Positions 33,112 through 43,865 of a stretch of 60,000 bases of DNA are shown here, in pieces. Origin of the DNA: Tubiluchus corallicola (Eukaryota > Priapulida > Priapulimorpha > Priapulimorphida > Tubiluchidae); NCBI GenBank assembly GCA_030141605.1, contig JAQGDQ010000067.1, positions 126,001-186,000 on the forward strand. The letters run 5' to 3'. The notes beneath the pieces were generated by a model, which had not been told where the DNA came from, did not search any database, and saw nothing but the letters and a program-made list of their open reading frames with translations. Every line of letters starts with the position of its first letter. Position 1 is the stretch's first letter. The position numbers were made by a program, and so were the translations under genes.

Positions 33112-33876
33112 ATGGCTGCAGGTATCAGCAAACTGTTGCAATATGGTCCAATTTTTAATAGGGTGCGGGTGCCACAACCTAGATTTGCTGCAGTTTTTTC
33201 ACAAGTGCCACCCATGTCTCTTAAGTCAGTTGACATCACCGTACTGATGAAGCAGCTTCAGATTATGCAACAAGATATTGCCTGTCTTAAAGCTAACACG
33301 GTCTCAAAAAGCGACCTAGATGAGGTGTTACAAACACATTTAGCTAGGGATTCAGCTACATCACGTAAAACAAACCTCATTATAAACCGTATGAGAGTCA
33401 GTCAACAAAAGCTAGCGTTGATGACCCAGAAAGTCAAAACAAAGTTACAAGTAAGACAAAAGATAACGAGGGTTTCGTAACTGTGAGTTGCTCATCGTTG
33501 CCGTCGTAAGCTAGCTCAAAACGCTAAGCGCATTGTCACAGGGGTTGCAACAGGCCAAGATTTACACATCAGGGCTAGCAAACCTAGGAGAAGAATTTTT
33601 GTCACGCGCCTGCATCCAAATACCCAAGCACGGGAAGTTGAACAATTTCTTGCTGACAATTGTGCAATAACTGTTGAGGCTGAGCAATTAAAGACAACAT
33701 ACGATAATATACATCATTTTGTCGTAAATTGCTTTGGAAATGATGAACGAAATCTAATTATGAACTCTGAGATATGGCCTTCTGGAACGTTATTAAAGCC
33801 ATTTCACACATCTGGTAAGTTATATGCTAATAACAAAGCAAAATCTACGACATCATTGCAAGCAAGCTATGTCTAG
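33112..33876 (+). pseudogene. Non-LTR element ORF1 protein
   Basis: The first part (33112-33480) contains a probable coiled coil (VLMKQLQIMQQDIACLK...SDLDEVLQTHL). After a frame change near 33481 a second open stretch (33487-33876) holds RIFVTRLHPNTQAREVEQFL and NCAITVEAEQL, then WPSGTLLKPF. This layout, coiled coil then a compact basic domain ending in W.P.G.L...F, is common in ORF1 proteins of CR1-type elements, which bind element RNA. The start codon is only the first ATG; the 5' end is likely truncated. Confidence 0.55.
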
Positions 33877-33939
33877 GGTTGTCCCTAACTGGAAACTTAA
33901 ATTCTGAACTCCAGGAGCAACCAGGCTCGTTATTGTCAG

Positions 33940-34350
33940 TTGATACAGATAATGACGATGATGATACAGGAGAATAAAATTCATTTAGTGAGCTACAACT
34001 GTAATTCATTAAAACATCCTGAATCTAGACATGTTATAATTAGCATTTATGAATCCAGTTATATAGTCTTATTGCAAGAAACGATGTTACCAAAGCAAGA
34101 ACTGGACATACTGGCTACTCTGCATTGAGACTTCTATGGAGCAGGCGTGTCAGTAACAGATCATAGTGCTGGTGTCCAGACAGGCAGGCCTCGGGGAGGT
34201 CTGGCTATGTTGTGGAGAAAAGCTATTAATGCAGATATAAAAACACTTATCTGAATAATGGGACTTAGTTTGATTTTACCTGGTAAATTAATGAGCTTGA
34301 CTCTACTTAACGTGTACTTTCCGTATGAGTAGGACGACAACACTGTTGAA
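33940..34350 (+). pseudogene. Non-LTR endonuclease N-terminal half
   Basis: HLVSYNCNSLKHPESRHVII and IVLLQETML are the opening motifs of an APE-type endonuclease (N at the first metal site, QE in LLQET). After a stop at 34126, DFYGAGVSVTDHSAGVQTGR and GGLAMLWRK continue the domain. LNVYFPYE follows at 34310-34330. The GDFN..  and SDH blocks expected after this are missing: the sequence jumps to connector sequence near 34390, indicating an internal deletion. Confidence 0.7.
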
Positions 34351-34362
34351 TTCCGATTTTGT

Positions 34363-35943
34363 TTGGGGAAAATGTTTTCATTGATAGAAGCGTTAGAAAC
34401 CAATTCAACATTACCAGAAGTACATTCTCCTTACCACGCATTGTTGTGTGAACGTAATGACTGTACGTCGGTTGAGCACATGAACCAATTGAACGCATAT
34501 TATACAACCATCGCGGACGGACTTCGCAGGGCTTCAACCCTTGCTATTCCTAAACTCACTAGTAATCAAAATAACGAACATTGTGGGTATAAAAGCATTC
34601 CCGGATGGATTGATCATGTCCGAGAAAAACATCAACATGCTAGAGACTGTTTTACTTTGTGGCACTTCATGGTAAACCACGACATGGTATTTTGGCTGAA
34701 AACTTGAGGCGTGGGCGTGCACAATTTAAGCATGCTGTCAGAGACTGCAGGAGACATGAGGCTGCTATTATTGCTGACACAATTGCATATAAGTATATGC
34801 AAGGTAACTCGTATGAGTTCTGGAAAACTGTCAGAGCTCTGACTAACAAAAAAGTACCGTTACATAACATTACATAACATAACAAAAATGAAGATTTAAT
34901 GTTAAAAAATAACTACAGACCGATAGCCATCTCGACCATGTGTAGTAAATTATTAGAAAGACTAATACTCAACAGATACAGTGAGAATTTCGCAGGAACA
35001 TCTCTACAGTTTGGCTTTGTGGAAAAGTGCAGCACTGAACTTTCTATTTACACAATGAAGGAAGTTATAGATTAATATCTGAATAAGCAAAGCATTGTGC
35101 ATCTATTGTTCATGGATGCCTCGAAGGTATTTGACTTGGTGAACTACCACAAGCTATTCTTTAAATTACTACAAACTATAGTTCCAAAAATTATTGTACG
35201 TGTGCTGTACTTTCTTTATTCAGAGCAGACGCTTACTGTTAGATAGGGTCAATTTAATTCCCAAGTCTTTAAAGTAGGGAAAAGTGTAAAACAAGGTGAA
35301 ATACTATCTCCTGTTCTTTTCAACATTTACTTCAGGAAGCTTAGTGTTAAATTAAGTGCAACACATAAAGGCTGTTGCATTGGTGAAAAATCTGTTAACC
35401 ATTTGATGTATGCCGATGATGTGTGTCTCCTGACAACAGCAATGAGTGCTTTATAACAGCTAGTTTATATATATAAAGTGAATGAGAGTAAAACAAAATT
35501 AATCTCTATTAAATCAAGTGCCATGTCACAAGTATAGTTTAGCTCATTATATGTAAATAATTGTGGTATTTTGTCAATGGTCATGTTATCAAGAAAAATA
35601 CTTAGGACATATCATAACTTCAGACAACAAAGATGATGTAGACATCATAAGGCAGCGTTCTGTATTTTATTGTAGAGCAAACAAACTGCTAAATATATTT
35701 AGAAATTGTAGTGATGATGTAAAAAGATATTTGATAAACAGCTACTGTAGTAACTATTACTGTATGGCTACATGGAGAAACTACAATCTTTACAATATTA
35801 AAAAACTAAAGGTAGCATACAATGTATTACTGCGTAAATTTTTCGGAAAATCGTTCGACTTTAGTGCAAGACAGTTATGTGTATCCTATAATGTAAAATA
35901 CTTTGATTTTATTAGAAGAAAATGTGTGTTTGTTTGTAAATAG
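34363..35943 (+). pseudogene. Non-LTR connector, reverse transcriptase and C-terminus
   Basis: Connector: EVHSPYHALLCERNDCTSVE and the LRRGRAQFKHAVRDCRR block. RT: NYRPIAISTMCSKLLERLIL near 34915-34975, FMDASKVFDLVNYHKLF near 35115-35165, VKQGEILSPVLFNIYF near 35290-35335, and MYADDVCLL with the YADD box at 35409-35420. C-terminal: EKYLGHIITSDNKDDVDIIR and further conserved leucine-rich sequence to a stop at 35941-35943. Both palm aspartates remain, but in-frame stops (for example after VID near 35073) and shifts make it non-functional. Confidence 0.8.
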
Positions 35944-36045
35944 TATCTATTATTTGTGTGTGATTGTATGTGTTATACTATACACTTTAAGTGTGAAATA
36001 AAAAGTTAAATTCAAATTCAAATAAATTCAAATATATGATACTGT

Positions 36046-36305
36046 CATGTAGCGAAGCATCTGCTGATACTGTGTGGTCCTTGGATACATCATGCCAAGC
36101 TAATGCTGAAGCATTACTCAACAATTCCTTTATCGTGATAAAGGTTTGTTCTTGGTTTGGACCCCAGACACATTGTGCACCAGCGTTGAGGAAACTGTAG
36201 ATAGGTCTAGTTATGTCTGCCAAGTGAGGTACAAATTTACAAAGTTGATTGGCTGTGCCAAGAAATCTTCTCACTTCTGAAATGTTGCTAGTTGCAAGTA
36301 CAAAT
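36046..36305 (-). pseudogene. Gypsy RT thumb / RNase H start (split copy, upstream half)
   Basis: Minus-strand block TSNISEVRRFLGTANQLCKF, VPHLADITRP, CVWGPNQEQTF and SADASLH is the junction between reverse transcriptase and RNase H of a gypsy element. It breaks off at the point where the plus-strand non-LTR tail begins (about 36045). Upstream RT is not present beyond 36305, so the copy is also truncated on that side. Confidence 0.75.
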
Positions 36306-36369
36306 ACAAACGAAATATAGTCCAAATAATACAAATAAAGAATCTTTAGTAGATAGTATTGACACAAAT

Positions 36370-38160
36370 TTGAGCTTTAAAATGAAGAAATGACAGTTTT
36401 CTTAAAAGTGCTTATTTTCTTTTATTGAATTCACTTTGCTTGAATACGTGGGAAGTGCACTTCACAATGAAACCGCAACATGTAACTGTTCGGCCCATCA
36501 CCCACGGTCAGAGGTCAACCATTCTTGGCATAACTCCATTCAGTTTGTCTCACTGAGACCTTTCATTTTATGTACTACAAGCTAGTTTCAGTCGACACTG
36601 GAAGGAATTTGTCTCCTCGACCCCTGTTTTGTAGCGTTTCATATGCTACAAGGTACCATTGCTCAACACTCTTCTGTTCCCGACCCCCATTTTTTGGTAT
36701 TTTCCCTCTAGTGGGATCGCGGGGTAACTATTCCCATTTTAACCTATGCCATCTAATCTGCCTCAGTGAGGCCTTTCATTTGATGCATTCCAAGATACCA
36801 TTGCTCCACACTCGATGCACTTCTATTCCTGGCCCTCATTTTTCGGTTTTCTGCCCAATAGCAGAAAATTTTCCTATATGCTCATGTCCCATATCTTGTG
36901 GTGTACAAAGCCATGACCCCACCTAGTGAGCCCTAGCTGAAAAACTATAGGAGCAGATGGATAATAAAGAAAATTAAATGAAGACCTGTCCACTCCATGA
37001 TCTTTGACCCGGCAGCTCGGATATACGTAGATAACTTTGCCCAGAGAGTGTACCCCTTGAATTTTCTGTCCCTAGCCTTCAGCATGTAAAAGGTCACCAC
37101 TTATAGGGACCCCAAATTTTGCAATTCGGGGCCCTACCTTGGGCACTTAAAGCTTGTCAGCTTTTTAAAATCCCCAGGTGCACATCTACATCCCACAGTA
37201 CCCAAATACTTGTGAAAAAAATTGGAAAAAAACAAAAGCTGTAGGAGGAGATGCGACCTAAAAGACCTGCTCTTCCCCCTTGACCATGGCCAGTGGTCAC
37301 CACACTGTTGTTCGTCCCCACTCAAGGCTACATACCCTGTGAGTTTGGTGACCCTAGCTGGGAAGCCCTACGAGTTATTGAGTGTTGAAGTTGCAGAGAA
37401 TAAATAAATAACTAGTTGACAATGTTTGTGACGTGGTCAGAAACTGCACATTTTACAAACAGTAGTTATAAAATTGAGCCAAATGACAACACACAGAGAG
37501 TGCATTTCACAAAAAACCTCAGCATTTAGCTGTTCAGTCCATCACCCACGGGCCAAAGCTCAACCAATCTCGGCATAACTTATATCATTTAGTTTGTCCC
37601 TTTGAGACCTTTTCATTGTACTACAAGCTAATTTCGGTTGACACTGGAAAGCACGTCTCCTCAGCCCTTATTTTATTGACCCCTAGTCGGGTTACAGGTT
37701 AACTATTCTCATTGTAACTCATGCCATTCGATTTTTTCTCATTTTGACCTTTCATTTGACATACTACATGGTACTATCGCAGACACTCGGTGCATTTCTT
37801 TTCCTAACCCTCATTTTTCGGTTTTTGCCCCATATTGGGGTCAGAGATCAACCAGTCTTGAGATAACTTATATATATATACCATTCGGTTTGTCTCATCA
37901 AGACCTTTCATTTGGTGTACTACAAGCTAGTTCCAGCCGACATTTGTCTCCTTGGACCCCTATTTTGCCCTCTAGTGGGGTCGTGGTTTACCTATTCTCA
38001 TTGTAAGCTATGCCATTCGATCCGCCTCATCGAGACCTTTCATTTAATATGCACCATTTAATATTGCTCAACACTCAGCCCCCAGTGGAAAATTTTCCTG
38101 TATGCGTATGTCCCATGTTTTGTGATGTGCAAGGCCATGACCCCACCTAGCAACATACCA
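36370..38160 (+). repeat. Mosaic intronic repeat, copies 2 and 3
   Basis: Copy 2 is about 36370-36960 and copy 3 about 37408-38160, both in the same orientation as copy 1 (28857-29332). Shared modules in order: TTTTATTGAATTCAC, GAATTTCACAATGAAACC, CACCCACGG..AAAGGTCAA, TTGGCATAACT, GACCTTTCATTT, CTACAAGCTAGTTTC, and CATGACCCCACCTAG at the end. Between them, 36960-37400 has GC-richer sequence with CCCTAGCTG.AA words repeated (36925, 37355). No domain is encoded. Copy 3 contains internally duplicated modules. Confidence 0.7.
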
Positions 38161-38688
38161 AATATTGTGGCTCAGAAAAATGCGCAAGAATAACAGACGT
38201 TTGTGTCACTGGGCACTTATTCTTTCAGAATACTGCTTTACAACTGAGCATATTGCTGGCGCTCAAAACCTTGTTGCTGATGCTCTAAGTCCGAAATAAA
38301 TATAAAGCGTCAAAATTTTGCGTCTAAGAGTATGAAATGCCCAATGAGTTGTATTAGTTTTTCAATGCTTGAATAAGCTTGCATTTTTGATGCTATGTAT
38401 GATACTTTTGTTTTGCAGATATATTTGATGTGTATTATGTGATGATCAATTTACTTCTTTTTATTCTTATTTTGTCTGAGTTGAAAAATATGTAATAACT
38501 CAGTGAGCTACAAAGTCATTATTTCTGTTCATGTTTGCCATTGCATATATGACGTTATCTTATCTTTAGCAGTGAAAAATGTTAAGTTTCATAATCATGA
38601 TCTTGAAATATTTCAGATTCTTTAGGGGAAGGCTCTGTGTTGGTCTCCCACCTAGCAGATTACTGCTACTAATTATTTTTCACTTTAA
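38161..38688. other. Intron 3, nothing recognised
   Basis: Intronic sequence just left of the P element. A short QLSILLALKTLLLML-like frame (YCFTTEHIAGAQNLVADALS type: ...TEHIAGAQNL.ADAL near 38240-38290) is the end of a retroelement RNase H region, too short to place firmly. Confidence 0.3.
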
Positions 38689-38696
38689 GTATTAAC

Positions 38697-38759
38697 CAAG
38701 GACTACTATACAACAGGACGTGCACGGTCAGATCTCTGATTCGGCTAGCGGAGGCGATC
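38697..38759 (+). repeat. P element left terminal inverted repeat
   Basis: 63 bases: 30 perfect, 5 unmatched (GTCAG here, ATAAG on the other side), then 28 perfect, paired with 41942-42004. Preceded by GTATTAAC (38689-38696). Confidence 0.95.
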
Positions 38760-39077
38760 TATTTTTAACATTTAGTGCTAATAATTTGGACATATTTACC
38801 CCCCATGGTGACATATAGCATGCCACAATACACATAGAACATATTCCTCATTCATCTAGTAATTTAAAAACAGTGGTACCTATGATATCCCCCCCCCAAA
38901 AAAAACCACCATATCTGCAACTCATTGTGTCCCGAAGATTACCTGTCACTTTCTATAGAGAATAAACAGACTGCACCATTTTGTCAGGACTATATAAACT
39001 CATTCATAGGTTCCTCTGTGTAAATTAGAATACATGAAATTATTGCACTCACCATTTTGCAGAGATGTTTGCGACAA

Positions 39078-41582
39078 TTAGTCGGCTAGTCGCGCCTTCT
39101 TAATGGAGGTCTGGTAAAGGGCTGAGTTCTGCTGGTGATCCTTCTCCAAATTGTGTAGTCCATGCAGCAGTACATTCGCCAGGCGTCTCAGAGCATTTCT
39201 TGAAAATTCTCCAAAATCAAAGTAGGCAACTGATTATGGAGAGGATGTTCATGAGCTTGTTGCGGCAGCCGACTATGTGAGTTGACTTCTTCACAAAACA
39301 CAAGCCAGTTGTTACGAATTTGAACGTGAATGTGTGGGGCACTGTAAGACCTCCCCTAGACACTTCTTCAATGAACATTTTCATTTCCTCAGAAAGGAGA
39401 GGCTCATCCTCGGGAAAAGAAATGTCATTTTGGCACTTACTCTCCAACCAACCTGCGACATATGCACATGCGTTCAGTTCAGTTTTGGAAAGAGTCTCGT
39501 CAACACAAATCTCCATAATTTTGGCATCCTCGAAATCAATCCCATTGCATGTATGCAACTGGATTTTGGATGATGTGTCTGTGTCCACAAACTCCAGGAA
39601 TGATGCAGAAAAACGCGCCAGTCTATGCTTGAATGCTGAACAGACATCTCCAGCTTGCATGAATGCATTGGCCCCCCTTGACTGCCTGTAAACTGAGAAC
39701 TCACTCTCTATTCTGTCACTCTGAAGTTCACGCAATAATACGTAGTGAAATCCAACAGAAAATAAGTGCCTACAGATAGCGAGGAGTCCCTCCGTGGTCT
39801 GAATCAAAGCTTTTCGCGTATCATGTGTCAGGCATTCAATTCTATTTGGTCCGTGTCCTGATTCGGTTTGCTTAAACATAGTCAACAACGACTGAAGAGT
39901 ATCAGATGTATCTTGTTGAACAGATCGATCAGGGTCTCTCATCCTCGTGTCTTGACCTCTGGCAGAAACATTTACCACATTCCACCAGTGTAGCACTTGC
40001 TGAATGAATTCTGCAGTGTCCTGGGCTCCTCGACGTCTCAGTGATGCAGCGACACGATCGTTGAACACCCTCAGGACATGTTGCACATTCTGGAGCTGAA
40101 GTTTCGATGGGAAGACTGCAGAATATGTCAAAGGTGTTGACTTCAGCACATTGTCTTTCTCAGCTTTGTAAAGACTTTTTACTTCAGCAAATGAGCCAAC
40201 AGTTTCTGACATTTCTCCAGTTGTTCCTGATACATTTCAGAATGTGGACAGTATCATACAACAGGAACCACACTCGTGTATTTTCCAGGGGATGTTCAGC
40301 CTCCCAGTCTGTTCGTCTGGTAAACAATTTGCAGTATTGTTGGTTGATCTTGTCGTTGTCCGTCATGGACCCTAAAACAGTTCCTCCCGAATTCTCAACC
40401 ATTGTAGCAGCCTCCTTCACGACAGAAAATTGATATGCAGCAGTCAGCTTGTGAACGGGGGTCACTGATATCATCACGCTGGGGCACCATGTAGACATTT
40501 AGCCATCACACAGAGCATTGATGTAGCTTTACTGTCTGGCTCATTTTTTGCCATGCCATTTAGCACACCCCCTGAAAAAGCCACTGTTGGGCGTATTTTC
40601 ACTTCATCCACCAATAGCATACAGTGTTTCTGCTCAGAGCTTTTCACTTTCTGAAATGTTTTACCTAGCACCTTGTCAATATCTGTCCATGAAAAACTGA
40701 CTGCAGCTTTCTTTTGCTGGGTAACACTAAAAAGTCACGCAGTTGTTCGTAATTGCAATGGGGAAATGACTCTATTGCAAAGCAATAATCAGACACTGTG
40801 AAAGTCTTATCACATAATAGTCGAAGCTGTCGTGTTAGAAATTTGAGCTTCTTGGCTTTAGCATTAACACTAGGAGATTGTTCTCGATTTTGAGCTAGTT
40901 CAAGTTCAAGAGACTTTGTCACTTTGTTGACAATATCATCAACATGATGAATGTGGTTGACAACAGAATTCACAACCGCAAAAAATTGTGAGTAAGAGGA
41001 CAGCCCATTGTTTGGACTGAGGATTTTACTTAATGGCACACTGATCCCATTTTTGAAAGCATACAGAGTAAGAGGGGAACACAAGGTAGGCTTATTGTGA
41101 GCAATAATTGACATATAACATTGACTGTGGTCCTCTTCCATGAACATGCACACAAATTTGTCTTGTGTGCGAGATATAATGAGGTTCTGATACGTCTTAT
41201 GCAAGTCTTTCTCAGGAGTGAATTCATTGAGAGAAGTTATTTTATCCTTTTTAAAGAAATAATTCAGCTGCTGGTCCTCAGTTTTTGGAGGGCGAGGTGG
41301 TGGCTTTGGAGTGGGCAAGCATGATGCTGGAACGTTGAAAATACTGGGTGGATCCACTGGCCTGGTGTGACCACCTGGAATTTTGACCATTTGAGTATCT
41401 GATGGCCAATGCTTTTCGCAAATGAAAAATTTCGTTGGATCAACAACAAAGCCTTCGCGTGGGGGAAGAACACTTAGCCATTTCTGTTTTTCTACATGAT
41501 CTCTTGGCAGTCTGGACACACGACACTTGTTCTCCGTGTCATAGTTACCTTTGCATTTCACAACACCACACTTGTTAGGCAT
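39078..41582 (-). pseudogene. P element transposase with THAP domain, frameshifted
   Basis: The likely start is the ATG at 41582: MPNKCGVVKCKGNY opens a THAP zinc finger with C5, C10, C55, H58, W35 and a PPSIF motif. A coiled-coil-like region follows. Downstream frames carry the RNase-H-like P transposase core (LLVDEVKIRPTVAFSGG, GSMTDNDKINQQ, LLYDTVHILKCIRNNW) and the C-terminal domain (GPNRIECLTHDTRKALIQTT, LQSDRIESEFSVYRQ, CSAFKHRL). A last frame (YFDFGEFSRNALRRLANVLL) runs to a stop at 39078. Four frame changes lie near 40692, 40481, 40205 and 39225. The metal-binding D in LLVDEVKI and D in YDTVHILK remain. An intron could remove none of these shifts neatly. Confidence 0.93.
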
Positions 41583-41941
41583 GCTGCTGAGCACAGATGT
41601 ATAAAGTCCACCAGAAATTTTGAAAATAATCCACAAAGAAACAAACACAAGCACGAAAACAACGCTTCACTTGACTTTGAACAATGACACACTAACAATG
41701 ACAAAGCACTACTTCCGGTAAAACACACTTACGCCTAAAGTAGTGCGCTATTTAAGAAGTAAAAATGAACACTAATTTCCTTTAATACATAAAATAAACA
41801 ATTGGTACTTTTCTCCCGTAATGTAAAGAACCAATTAAATGAAAAATAATACTCGCTATCTACCGATCCACCCATTCTTTAATTTCCAAGATCACTACTC
41901 TCTAAAGCGCACTATTTATAGATTACGTTCATACAAGTATT

Positions 41942-42004
41942 GATCGCCTCCGCTAGCCGAATCAGAGATATAAGCGTGCACGTCCTGTTGTATAGTAGTC
42001 CTTG
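41942..42004 (-). repeat. P element right terminal inverted repeat
   Basis: Mirror of 38697-38759: inner 28 bp at 41942-41969, then 5 unmatched bases, then 30 bp at 41975-42004, followed by GTATTAAC (42005-42012). About 360 bases separate it from the transposase start codon, leaving room for a promoter. Confidence 0.95.
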
Positions 42005-42012
42005 GTATTAAC

Positions 42013-43126
42013 CTAAACGGTATCACGTATTGTTTACCTAGCGATTGATAATATCGATGTATTGATTTAATGTTCCTACCTTGTGCTGCCACCTTTAGTC
42101 AAGAGTAGTATTATTTTTGACGAAGTTATCCATTAAATGAAACCATATTCTGTTAAGATACCTTAAATATGTAATTAGGCAGAAGAAGATGAAATTAGTT
42201 TCAACATCACTTTTATTTTTCAAAAAAATACGTTTAGCAACAATTTTATCCATAATAATATTATGTACATCTTTGAACAAATGTGAAACCTTCGTTGCTG
42301 TACTATTGAGGTCACTTCATTCAGAACTCGTTTCTAATTGGTCAGCTAGCTTTCGAGGCCTGGATATTAGGCGAATTGGCCTATGTGGCAGGGTAGAATG
42401 AGCGTGTTGAAAAATGGTCAGATATAACTATATCATGGTTTCTTTCGTACGATGATTGAACGAACAATTGATGATTTGTTCATTATTATGGTCTTCTTAT
42501 TCGTTGGTGAAGATGTTCTTCATTCGCTGGTGGAACCTCGTCAGTTACGCAATTGCTGAGAGACATTTGTTAAGTTAGGCATTCATTACATAGCCTAATT
42601 ACCTTTACGTTGGATGAAGAACTGTCACCTTTGACGTCACGTTTAATGGTCTAAATCGGTCCCGTTCTGCGTGGAATCCGGAGGAGAGGATCTTCTCATT
42701 ATCCGATCTCAAGAAACCCCGTTCTGCGTCTTGCCAGTTTGATGGAAAGTTGTAGAGACGTCCTGGAAAAGACTACCCGCTGCCCACAAAGTAGACTGAG
42801 AGAGACGCTAGCTTAGCCAACTTCCACTAGAGACTGAATTCCGCTGCATTACTACAACGTGCGTGAGAAAGACTGGTCCTATCTAAATACTGGAGACCTC
42901 GCCTTGGTAAACTACTATTTTGTTATTATTGTTTGCTGAAAGACTGTTATTTTTTACAATGTCCTGTACAATGTTCGCTCTGTAAATTGAAATAATAATC
43001 CTGACACTTATCTGTAAAAGCAAAAATGATTTGCAAACGATAGTAATGAACAACATTTAATACATGCTGTATGCAGAGCGATGCATAACGGTTTTTATAG
43101 GAAATGAAATACAAAGAGAAGTAAAG
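42013..43126. other. Intron 3, nothing recognised
   Basis: A slightly GC-richer block at 42640-42910 (CGTTCTGCGTGGAATCCGG, later CCCCGTTCTGCGTCTTGCC) repeats the word CCGTTCTGCG. No coding feature. Confidence 0.4.
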
Positions 43127-43865
43127 TAACTAAAAACAACAGAAACCCTGGGATAGATGAACTCAACTCTGAGTTGATAAAATGTGGAACAAATTTTCTC
43201 TACAACACCATTGCTGGCATTTTAAATAGGGTATTAGAAAGATCACAGCTATTTGTTTACTAAATCAAATTTTCCCTAAGTTAAACTCAGGCAGGTTACA
43301 CATCTGACTGTAGTACTTCTGAACTTATTCACACTGTACGTTATTAGCTAAAAAAGCCATTTCATATATGTATAATCAGCCGCAGTTTAGAAAAATATAA
43401 TCTTAAAGTCAATAATGCAAAGATGGGAGAATACCATATTTGGAGAGGAAGTAATGGAAAAGATGTAAATATCCTGGTAGCTTGTTAGACACCAAAGCCG
43501 ACATACAGAGAAGGAAAATTCTCGCATTGTCTACTTATTTAGATCTCACAATGGTCTTTGAAAACAATAGACTTTCTCTTAAACCTAAGTTCAGATCCTT
43601 TCAATTTTAGGTTAACCTGTGTTTTTGTACAATTTTGAACTATGGATAATTCATGCCTGCCAGTGTCTAACAATCATTTTATCTCTGTTCGGTAAAGGAT
43701 AGACGACTAGGTGACTTTATAGCCTTTTTGCTATCCTTTCACTAGTTTTAGGTCTATCTATTCATTTTAACAATTCTTCAAAATTTATTAGTGATTCTGT
43801 TATTAATAATGTTTTATTGTAGTGTTATAAAGAGATAAATATGTTGAAATTGAATTGAATTGAAA
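43127..43865 (+). pseudogene. Non-LTR RT fragments and 3' tail
   Basis: NNRNPGIDELNSELIKCGTN followed by FLYNTIAGILNRVLERS (43130-43245) is the RT block NK.PG.D.I..ELLK.G. After a gap, CPGSLLDTKADIQRRKILAL-type sequence (43467-43545; frame with KYPGSLLDTKADI) and LSLKPKFRSFQF match the post-RT region, same family as 16480-16960. The element ends in a 3' UTR with ATAAAGAGATAAAT and a tail TTGAAATTGAATTGAATTGAA. The RT palm is missing, so a large internal deletion occurred. Confidence 0.65.

Larger units (their letters stand above)
33108..36045 (+). mobile_element. Non-LTR retrotransposon inserted in a gypsy copy
   Basis: Order on the plus strand: ORF1 (33112-33876), endonuclease start (33940-34350), connector (34363-34880), RT (34890-35450), C-terminal part (35563-35943), and a tail AAATTCAAATTCAAATAAATTCAAAT. 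It interrupts minus-strand gypsy pol between RNase H (36045) and integrase (33105). Part of the endonuclease and part of the host gypsy RNase H are missing, so deletions accompanied or followed insertion. Stops and frameshifts make it inactive. Confidence 0.8.
38697..42004 (-). mobile_element. P-superfamily DNA transposon (3308 bp) with 8-bp TSD
   Basis: Both ends begin CAAGGACTACTATACAACAG (inverted). The outer 30 bp are perfect (38697-38726 and 41975-42004), then 5 unmatched bases, then a perfect 28-bp inner repeat (38732-38759 and 41942-41969). The same 8-bp direct repeat GTATTAAC flanks it at 38689-38696 and 42005-42012, the target size of P elements. The CA terminus and a THAP transposase on the minus strand agree. 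It sits antisense in intron 3 of the MCF2L-type gene. Intact ends and duplication point to a fairly recent insertion. Confidence 0.96.

Noticed and set aside
39320-39691. 123-codon plus-strand frame inside the P element
   Set aside because: Shadow of the transposase, which is on the minus strand and carries all the conserved motifs.
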